Shown piece by piece: positions 8,970-17,419 of a stretch of DNA of 64,000 bases. The stretch lies in the NCBI RefSeq assembly GCF_000279145.1, contig NC_018178.1:2338001-2402000 (forward strand), written 5' to 3'. Origin of the DNA: Melioribacter roseus P3M-2 (GTDB taxonomy: Bacteria; Bacteroidota; Ignavibacteria; Ignavibacteriales; Melioribacteraceae). Each line of letters opens with the position of its first letter. The stretch's first letter is position 1. Under the pieces are notes generated by a model. The model saw only the letters and a program-made list of their open reading frames with translations, had not been told where the DNA came from and searched no databases. Both the position numbers and the translations under genes were made by a program.

Positions 8970-11321
8970 ATGAGCGGGCGCTATAAGATACTATACATTG
9001 AAGATAATTTCTTTGATCAGGATCTTGTTAAAAATTGCCTCGAAGAAAAAGGTGAATTCGAAGTAACTATAGCTTCTACGGCTTCAGAGGGTATGGTATA
9101 TATTTCTAAAAATGAATTCGACTTAATTCTTCTCGATAATAAACTTCCGGATATGAACGGTATCGAAATTTTAAAAAAGCTTGGAAATGTTAAAAAGGAG
9201 ACTCCAGTTATTATCTTTACAAGTAAGGGGAATGACGAACTTGTTGTCGAATCGCTGAGAGAAGGCGCCGCCACATACATATCCAAAGCGAGCAGTTATA
9301 TCGATTTATTGCCCCCTCTTTTGAAAAAGACAATCGAAGAATTCAAAAGCGGCGTTTCGCGCTCTACGCGCTTAAGCTCTCTTTCGAAAAAAATACTCTA
9401 TATCGAACGAACTCACACCGACATCGATTTAACCAGGGAAAAATTCAATGAGATAGCTCCGAATCTTGCGATAGATGCGGTCGATTCTACGGAAAAAGGG
9501 CTCGAAATTCTGTCGCAGCCCAATGATTACGACATTGTGCTTATCGACCTGAGAATGCAACGTATGAACGCTCTCGATTTTCTCAGAGAGATAAAATTAC
9601 GCGGCATTAAAATCCCGGTGATCATTCTTACGGGGTACGGCGACGAAGAAGTGGCAATGGCGGCTATTCATCTCGGAGCGTTCGATTATATCGTCAAAAG
9701 AGAAAATTACCTTTTGCAGCTTCCTTATTCGATCTATAACGCCATTAACAGATTCAATACGCTCAGTATAAACGAATCGCTTCAGAATGAATTGATTAAA
9801 TTAAACCGCTCGCTCGAGAAGAAGGTTGAAGAAAGAACAAATCAACTAAAAGAAGAATTCGAAGAACGCAAAAAGCTCGAACAAAAATACAGGGATATTT
9901 TTTATAACCACTCTGCCGTGAAAATTTTAATCGATTCCGAGACTGGTGAAATTACGGATATTAACAAATCTGCGGAAAAATTTCTCAATGTATCACCCGA
10001 TAAATTGATCGGTACGAAAGCGGCGGAAATATTCGGAGGTATCTCGAAATACATTGATAACGCTTCGGGACGCATTAAATTTTCGAACCTGGATGTCTGC
10101 GAATTTGAAATATTGAAAAACGGAAAACCTTTTAAAGAAGTCGAAGCTTTTTGTAATTCGATTCAACAGGGCAACAAAATAATCTGGGAGCTTATTCTTC
10201 ATGACATAACCGAAAAAAGAAAAATTGAAGAGAAAGCCAATTTACTGAGAAGAGCAATTGAACAAAGTCCTGTTACAGTAGTTATTACGGATACCAACGG
10301 CATTATTGAATATGTGAATCCGGTTTTTACGAAAGTTACCGGCTACAGTCTCGAAGAGGCGATAGGCAGGAAAAACAATTTGCTTAAATCGGGTCAACAC
10401 GCCGCTGAGTTTTATAAAAATTTATGGGATACAATCAAATCCGGGAAACAGTGGAGCGGGGAATTTCTGAACAAGAAAAAAGACGGAACTCTCTATTGGG
10501 AGGATGCGGTTATATTTCCTGTAATCAACAGAGCGGGCAACATAACCAATTATGTCGCAATTAAAGAAGATATTACCGAAAAGAAAAAAATGATTCAGGA
10601 ATTGATAGAAGCCAAAGAGAAAGCCGAAGAAATGAACCGCGTGAAATCGATTTTCTTTGCAAATATGAGCCACGAATTAAGAACTCCCTTCGTCGGTATA
10701 ATGGGATATGCAGAACTGTTGCGCGAATTATTAGACGTTGATGAATTAAGAGAAATGGCTGAAGGTATTTACAGGACTTCGCAGAGGATGGTAGACACGC
10801 TTTCAAAAATTCTCGACATTACGAAAATCGAATCCGAAAAGATCGAGGTTAAGTATACGGAAGTGAACATAAGACGACTTCTCGAAGATATCTGTAACGA
10901 ATATTACGCGGCTATTAAGTCTAAAAATCTTTACCTGAAAAAGGATTTTAATAATTTACCCGACAAAATTCTCTCTGATGAAAAATTGATATCGGAAATT
11001 ATTTCTAATTTAATCAGCAACGCAATCAAATTCACGTCGAAAGGCGGAATAGAAATTAAAGCAGAAACCAGGACTAAAAAGCAAATGAATTTTCTCGCGC
11101 TCTCTGTCAGCGATACGGGAATCGGAATACCTCGTGAAAAGATTGACTTGATATGGGAAGAGTTTCGACAGGTAAGCGAAGGTTCCAGCAGAGATTTCCA
11201 GGGAACAGGTCTTGGGCTTACCATATGTAAAAAATATACTGAACTGTTGGGCGGAAAAATATCAGTTGAAAGTGAGTATGGAGCGGGTTCCACCTTCTTG
11301 GTTGAAATTCCGCTCCTTTAA
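8970..11321 (+). CDS. Hybrid sensor kinase: REC-REC-PAS-PAS-HisKA-HATPase
   Basis: The 783-residue cytosolic kinase has two receivers at the front (D56 in LLDNKLPDMNG; D193 in LIDLRMQRMNA), a coiled coil near 270-300, PAS domains near 305-420 and 425-545 (the second with TDTNGIIEYVNPVFTKVTG and a PAC motif IKEDITEKKK), HisKA with H568 in MSHELRTPFVGIMGYAELL, and HATPase_c with NLISNAIKFTSKG, DTGIGI and GTGLGLTICKKY. It shares the double-receiver front with the proteins at 4686 and 8040, which points to local duplication of that module. It stands 78 bases downstream of the previous gene, so it may have its own promoter or be the end of the same operon. It converges on ilvE with two bases between the stop codons. 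Confidence 0.92.
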   Translation: MSGRYKILYIEDNFFDQDLVKNCLEEKGEFEVTIASTASEGMVYISKNEFDLILLDNKLPDMNGIEILKKLGNVKKETPVIIFTSKGNDELVVESLREGAATYISKASSYIDLLPPLLKKTIEEFKSGVSRSTRLSSLSKKILYIERTHTDIDLTREKFNEIAPNLAIDAVDSTEKGLEILSQPNDYDIVLIDLRMQRMNALDFLREIKLRGIKIPVIILTGYGDEEVAMAAIHLGAFDYIVKRENYLLQLPYSIYNAINRFNTLSINESLQNELIKLNRSLEKKVEERTNQLKEEFEERKKLEQKYRDIFYNHSAVKILIDSETGEITDINKSAEKFLNVSPDKLIGTKAAEIFGGISKYIDNASGRIKFSNLDVCEFEILKNGKPFKEVEAFCNSIQQGNKIIWELILHDITEKRKIEEKANLLRRAIEQSPVTVVITDTNGIIEYVNPVFTKVTGYSLEEAIGRKNNLLKSGQHAAEFYKNLWDTIKSGKQWSGEFLNKKKDGTLYWEDAVIFPVINRAGNITNYVAIKEDITEKKKMIQELIEAKEKAEEMNRVKSIFFANMSHELRTPFVGIMGYAELLRELLDVDELREMAEGIYRTSQRMVDTLSKILDITKIESEKIEVKYTEVNIRRLLEDICNEYYAAIKSKNLYLKKDFNNLPDKILSDEKLISEIISNLISNAIKFTSKGGIEIKAETRTKKQMNFLALSVSDTGIGIPREKIDLIWEEFRQVSEGSSRDFQGTGLGLTICKKYTELLGGKISVESEYGAGSTFLVEIPLL

Positions 11322-11323
11322 TT

Positions 11324-12394
11324 TTATTCTACAATTGTTATCCAACCGAATCGGTCTTCAATCTTACCGTATTGAAGTCCGGTAAGCTCGTCGTATAATT
11401 TAAATGCCAATTCGCCGGGTTCCGTTTCGCTGAATTTAATTTCTCTATCGTGATATTTCAATTTGCTTACCGATGAAATTACAGCCGCGGTACCGCTGCC
11501 GAAAATTTCAAGAAGTTCGCCTTTGTCGGCGGCGTTAAATAATTCTTCGATTGCAATCAAACGTTCGTTGATATTATATCCCCAGTCTTTTAAGAGTTCT
11601 ATAACCGACATTCTCGTAATGCCGGGGAGTATCGAACCGGAAAGCGCCGGAGTGGCAACCTCGTCTTTAAAACGGATGAAAATATTCATTGCTCCTACTT
11701 CTTCGATATATTTTTGTTCGATTGCGTCGAGCCATAAAATTTGAGAGTAACCTTCTTTTTTGGCTTCTTCTTGGGCTATTAAACCCGCGGCATAATTTCC
11801 GGCTGCCTTAGCTTCGCCTGTCCCTTTCCGGACGGCGCGTACATATTTGTCTGTCGCCATTATCGGAACGGGTTTGAAACCCTGCGGATAATAAGGTCCA
11901 ACGGGGCTCAAAATAATTATAAACTTATAAGAGTCGGCCGCTCTTACTCCGAAACACGGCTCGGTTGCAAATATAAACGGACGAATGTAGAGGGAATGCC
12001 CCGGTTTCTCGGGTATCCATTCTGCGTCGATTTTAACGAGTTCTTTGATTGCCTTCAGCGCCAGTTCCGGCTCGACTTCGGGAATGCATAATCTCCTTGC
12101 CGAACGGTTAAGTCTCTCGATATTTTTTTCTGGTCTGAAAAGTGCTATTTTCCCGTCAACCTGTTTGTAAGCTTTCATCCCTTCGAAAATTGCCTGCCCG
12201 TAATGGAATACCATAGCCGCAGGATCGATGTTGAGATTTTCGTATCTTTTAATTGTCGGAGTCTGCCATCCGCCTTTGTTCCTGTCGAAATCCATCTCGA
12301 AAATGTGTTCGGTAAACGTTTTCCCGAACACCAAATTCTCCGGTAACTTAACTTCTTTTTTCTTTTCGTTGTCGATTATTTTGATTTCTTGCAT
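11324..12394 (-). CDS. ilvE: Branched-chain amino acid aminotransferase
   Basis: The 356-residue fold-type IV PLP enzyme belongs to the large (BCAT/type II) subgroup. It catalyses the last step of leucine, isoleucine and valine synthesis, or the first step of their breakdown, with 2-oxoglutarate and glutamate. The catalytic lysine is K196 in GTGEAKAAGNYA. Family stretches VFHYGQAIFEGMKAY, the substrate-side YIRPF and the cofactor-phosphate loop FGSGTAAVIS are all present. It is a single gene, convergent with the hybrid kinase and divergent from the universal stress protein gene. Length is normal for the family. Confidence 0.95.
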   Translation of the reverse strand: MQEIKIIDNEKKKEVKLPENLVFGKTFTEHIFEMDFDRNKGGWQTPTIKRYENLNIDPAAMVFHYGQAIFEGMKAYKQVDGKIALFRPEKNIERLNRSARRLCIPEVEPELALKAIKELVKIDAEWIPEKPGHSLYIRPFIFATEPCFGVRAADSYKFIIILSPVGPYYPQGFKPVPIMATDKYVRAVRKGTGEAKAAGNYAAGLIAQEEAKKEGYSQILWLDAIEQKYIEEVGAMNIFIRFKDEVATPALSGSILPGITRMSVIELLKDWGYNINERLIAIEELFNAADKGELLEIFGSGTAAVISSVSKLKYHDREIKFSETEPGELAFKLYDELTGLQYGKIEDRFGWITIVE

Positions 12395-12515
12395 GGCTCT
12401 TACCGCTTTATATTTAATTTTTTGTTATTTATGTTACAAAATAATCGAAATAAATACTAATTGGCAATATAAAGGGATTTAATTAACTTGCATTTAAAAT
12501 AAAAGCAGGGGAGCG

Positions 12516-13346
12516 ATGTTTAATAAAATCGGTTTAGCCGTTACATTCTCGCCTAACGGACTTTCGCTTTTGAAGAACGCTCGTAAACTGGCCGATTTAT
12601 TCAATGCCGGGCTTGTGATAATTCATGTGGGCGAAAATAATTCCGAAAAAGAAGTAAAAATGGATGAAATGATTATCGAAGCCGGACTCGAAAAAGACGG
12701 CTATTCATTGGTCTGGCAGCAGGGCGAGCCGGCTGATACAATCATCGACGTCTGTATAAAAGAAAAAATTGACCTCTTGATTGCCGGCGCGCTCGAAAAA
12801 GAACCGTTGCTGAAATATTATACCGGTTCGGTGGCAAGAACGTTAATGAGAGAAGCGCCTTGTTCCGTACTGGTGCTGGTTAATCCCGAAAATAAGATTA
12901 TAAAATTCAATAAGATTTGCGTGGATGTCGACTATACTCCGCTTAACGAAATAGCGGTTAAAAAAGCGTATAAATTGGCGCTTTTAGAAAATACTGAGGA
13001 ATTTATTTTAGTCAGAGAATTTCAGGTGCCCGGATTGGCAATAACGGTATCCGACGGCGGCGATTCCGAAGATACCGAATCGAAAAGATTAATATGGCAA
13101 AAAGAAGAAGAAATGAAACTGAAATTATTTGCGGAAGAATTGAACCTGACGGAGATCAAACCGAAACTGGTTTGTCGATACGGCAGGGAAGGGTGGGAAT
13201 TACAACAATATGTTCGGGAATCGGGCAGCGATTTGCTGGTGGTAGCTTTGCCGCCCAATAAACTGAAATTTTTCGATCGTATTTTCAAGCACGACCTTGA
13301 ATTCATTTTCAGTCAACTCCCTTGTTCGCTGTTGATAATTCGTTGA
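12516..13346 (+). CDS. Universal stress protein, tandem UspA domains
   Basis: The 276 residues form two UspA-like domains. The first (about 1-130) ends with the family motif TGSVARTLMREAPCSVLVLV, part of the ATP-binding loop of Usp proteins. The second (about 135-276) ends DLEFIFSQLPCSLLIIR and has a weaker nucleotide-binding loop. The gene is seven bases upstream of a cation/proton antiporter gene, so the two are surely co-transcribed. Usp domains are frequently linked to CPA antiporters and are thought to regulate them, which is the likely role here. AGGGGAG precedes the ATG at 12516. Confidence 0.88.
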   Translation: MFNKIGLAVTFSPNGLSLLKNARKLADLFNAGLVIIHVGENNSEKEVKMDEMIIEAGLEKDGYSLVWQQGEPADTIIDVCIKEKIDLLIAGALEKEPLLKYYTGSVARTLMREAPCSVLVLVNPENKIIKFNKICVDVDYTPLNEIAVKKAYKLALLENTEEFILVREFQVPGLAITVSDGGDSEDTESKRLIWQKEEEMKLKLFAEELNLTEIKPKLVCRYGREGWELQQYVRESGSDLLVVALPPNKLKFFDRIFKHDLEFIFSQLPCSLLIIR

Positions 13347-13353
13347 ATAATCT

Positions 13354-15051
13354 ATGTCGATGAGCGCTTCTGAAATAACGCTATTTCTGGTGGGACTGAG
13401 CATAATACTTCTTTTTGCAAGGGGATTCGGCGAATTGCTCAGGCTGGCAAAACAGCCAATCGTAATCGGCGAAATTATAGCCGGAATTGTTCTCGGCCCT
13501 ACAGTCTTCGGATACATTTTCCCCGGAGCTTTTAATAAGCTGTTTGTCGAGTCCGAATCGATTTCAATCGCTCTTCATGCAATAACTCTTTTGGGAATCG
13601 TAATGCTGCTGCTCGTTTCCGGTATCGAAATCGATTTAGCTCTTTTGATAAGACAGAGCAAAAAAGCTCTTTTAATCAGCATTCTCGGAGTGGCATTTCC
13701 GTTTGCGCTCGGTTTTACTTTCGCATATTTGTTTCCCCATAAATTCGATATTGTCAATTACGAAGACAGACTGATATATGCTCTCTTTATCGGGACGGCG
13801 CTCTCGATAACCGCATTGCCTGTTGTGGCAAGAACTTTAATGGACTTGAATATATTCAAATCCGAGATCGGTTTTTCGATTATAACTTCGGCAATGTTTA
13901 ACGACCTGGTCGGGTGGATTATCTTCTCTATTATTTTGGGTATGCTGGGGACTAATGTGGGGCACGGGATGAGCGTGGAAAATCTCGTGCTGATGTTGTT
14001 CGCGTTTATTTTTGTGTCGCTTTTGTTCCTGCGGAAAATTTTCGATTATATGCTCAATTTTGCAAAAAAATATATGTCGAATCCGGGAGGCATTCTAAAC
14101 ATAATTTTTATAATCGGTTTCAGCGCAGCGGCGTTTACGGAATATATCGGAATCCATGCAATTTTCGGCGCGTTCATAATCGGAATAGCAATCGGCGATT
14201 CGGTGCATCTTACGGAAGACGTGCGCGAAATTATCAATCAATTCGTTACAAATATTTTTGCCCCTCTCTTTTTTGTATCGATAGGGCTGCGGATTAATTT
14301 CATACAGAACTTCGACCCCGCGCTCCTTCTAATCCTTCTGGCGCTATCCGTAGTCGGTAAAGTATTCGGTTCTACACTGGGAGCTAAACTCGGCGGCTTC
14401 GATAAATACGACTCGTGGACGATAGGTTTCGGTTTGAACTCGCACGGCACAATCGAACTCGTTCTCGGCACCGTAGCCTACGAAGCGGGCTTGATTAACG
14501 AACGTGTCTTTGTAGCGTTGATTATTATGGCTCTTACTACAACGCTTACAAGCGCTCCTTTGATGAGTTACTTTATTAAAAAGAGCAGATCCAGGTTTTC
14601 ATTTGCCGGAATTCTTAAAAAAGAAGCCGTCTTCATAGCGGACGACTCTATTTCAGATAAGAAGGAACTGATTAGAAAACTTTCGGCAAAAGTAGCCGAA
14701 GTTCACGGATTGAACAAAGACTTAATATTTGATGAAGTCTGGAAAAGGGAAGAGACGATTTCGACCGGATTGGAAAATCATCTTGCAGCGCCGCATGCTC
14801 GTTGCGACGTTAAATATCCGATAGCAGGATTGGCAGTACACAAGAAAGGAATCGATTTCGATTCGCTCGACGGCAAACCTGCCCGTCTGATAATTCTGTT
14901 GATAACTCCGAAAGACAAACCCGAACTCCAATTAGAAATGCTTTCGGGCATTGCGCAGAAATTAGGTAAAAGCGATATTATCGATTATATTATTAATCTT
15001 AATTCAAAAGAAGAAATAATAAAAACAATAAACCGGTTATTCGCGTCATGA
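13354..15051 (+). CDS. CPA2-type Na+(K+)/H+ antiporter with C-terminal PTS EIIA-like domain
   Basis: Residues 1-410 or so are a membrane antiporter of the KefB/NhaS-like CPA2 group with about 12 hydrophobic helices. Recognisable parts are IGEIIAGIVLGPTVFG, ALSITALPVVARTLMDL and FNDLVGWIIFSI with the ion-binding Asp. Residues about 430-565 are a PTS EIIA type-2 (PtsN/fructose) domain. It contains TGLENHLAAPHARCDV, whose H481 is the normal phosphorylation site. No other PTS component is present in the window. The tail probably regulates transport through nitrogen- or carbon-PTS phosphorylation, as seen for EIIA-Ntr control of K+ transporters; this is inference. It overlaps the next gene by four bases (ATGA). 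Confidence 0.9.
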   Translation: MSMSASEITLFLVGLSIILLFARGFGELLRLAKQPIVIGEIIAGIVLGPTVFGYIFPGAFNKLFVESESISIALHAITLLGIVMLLLVSGIEIDLALLIRQSKKALLISILGVAFPFALGFTFAYLFPHKFDIVNYEDRLIYALFIGTALSITALPVVARTLMDLNIFKSEIGFSIITSAMFNDLVGWIIFSIILGMLGTNVGHGMSVENLVLMLFAFIFVSLLFLRKIFDYMLNFAKKYMSNPGGILNIIFIIGFSAAAFTEYIGIHAIFGAFIIGIAIGDSVHLTEDVREIINQFVTNIFAPLFFVSIGLRINFIQNFDPALLLILLALSVVGKVFGSTLGAKLGGFDKYDSWTIGFGLNSHGTIELVLGTVAYEAGLINERVFVALIIMALTTTLTSAPLMSYFIKKSRSRFSFAGILKKEAVFIADDSISDKKELIRKLSAKVAEVHGLNKDLIFDEVWKREETISTGLENHLAAPHARCDVKYPIAGLAVHKKGIDFDSLDGKPARLIILLITPKDKPELQLEMLSGIAQKLGKSDIIDYIINLNSKEEIIKTINRLFAS

Positions 15052-15812
15052 AATTTTTTAAAAATATCGGAAGGGTAACAATAAATTTTTTTCAGGAAAG
15101 CGGACAAGTATTCAGACTGACGGGCGAGATTTTCCGTTACGCTCCTTCGCTTATAAAAGGCAGGAAAAATTTTTTGTATCAAATGGAACATATCGGCGTA
15201 AATTCAATTCCTCTCGTTTTTATTATTGCTGTTTTTACCGGAGCCGTAGCGGCATGGCAGGCTGCGTATCAATTGAAAGGAATAGCTCCCCTTTCTTTTC
15301 TCGGGGCGACTACGAGCCGCGCAATCATTACCGAACTGGGACCTGTTTTAACCGCAATTGTTATAGCCGGCAGAATCGGAGCTTCGATTGCAGCCGAACT
15401 CGGTTCCATGAAAGTAACCGAACAGATTGACGCTCTCGAGACTATGGGGATCAGCCCGGTGCGCTTCCTTGCCGCTCCGCGTTTCTTTGCGGCGGTTCTG
15501 ATGATGCCCGTACTCGTAGTTTTTGCAAACATAATTGCCATCTTCGGAGCTTATTTTATTTCCAACTTTTTCTGGGAGTCTCTTTACGGTTTTTTTCGAA
15601 TCGGTAAGAGGATATTTTTATTCGGAGACTTTGCATTCGGACTCTTCAAAGGAATGATTTTCGGCGGAGTTACTTCTCTGCTCGGCTGCCATATCGGATT
15701 CCGTACGGAAGGCGGCGCCGAAGGCGTCGGACAAGCTACAATCCGCTCGTTTGTGTTAAGCGCGGCAATGATTCTTATTCTCGACTACTTTTTATGGACC
15801 CTCGTGTTCTGA
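15048..15812 (+). CDS. MlaE/YrbE-family ABC transporter permease
   Basis: The 254-residue membrane protein matches the MlaE family. It shows GAVAAWQAAYQL, ATTSRAIITELGPVLTAIVIAGRIGASIAAELGSM, and VTEQIDALETMGISPVRFL, the last being the family's conserved cytoplasmic stretch. In Mla-type systems it forms the inner-membrane channel for phospholipid or lipid transport between membranes, together with an ATPase (MlaF) and an MCE substrate-binding protein (MlaD). Neither of those is next to it. Instead it is translationally coupled to the antiporter and followed by gdhA, so its partners must lie elsewhere. Confidence 0.92.
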   Translation: MKFFKNIGRVTINFFQESGQVFRLTGEIFRYAPSLIKGRKNFLYQMEHIGVNSIPLVFIIAVFTGAVAAWQAAYQLKGIAPLSFLGATTSRAIITELGPVLTAIVIAGRIGASIAAELGSMKVTEQIDALETMGISPVRFLAAPRFFAAVLMMPVLVVFANIIAIFGAYFISNFFWESLYGFFRIGKRIFLFGDFAFGLFKGMIFGGVTSLLGCHIGFRTEGGAEGVGQATIRSFVLSAAMILILDYFLWTLVF

Positions 15813-15847
15813 AACGTAAAAAATTACTACTTGCTAAATTGTTGTGC

Positions 15848-15918
15848 TAACCTTAATTTTACTAAAGGTTATCTAAATAAAAAAGATAGATGACGCAAAA
15901 AAAGGGGCAAAACCCCTT
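15848..15918 (+). other. Two hairpins in the 215-base leader before gdhA
   Basis: The gap between the permease and gdhA holds a stem TAACCTT (15848-15854) pairing with AAGGTTA (15865-15871), and a second stem AAGGGG (15902-15907) pairing with CCCCTT (15913-15918). Neither has a T-run on the plus strand, so they are poor plus-strand terminators. The second hairpin is followed by T-residues only when read on the minus strand. They could be attenuator or stabiliser elements for gdhA; nothing recognisable as a known riboswitch was seen. The rest of the gap is AT-rich with no other feature. Confidence 0.35.
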
Positions 15919-16009
15919 AAAATCAAATACCATTTCTATCCGACCGGTACAAAGCCTTACCCCTTGTATCAACCGAAAAAACAAAATTTTTTTCATTCAA
16001 CCAATCTAA

Positions 16010-17389
<1,380 letters not shown>

Positions 17390-17419
17390 ATTGATTTTTT
17401 TCTTTAACCGACTTTATTT

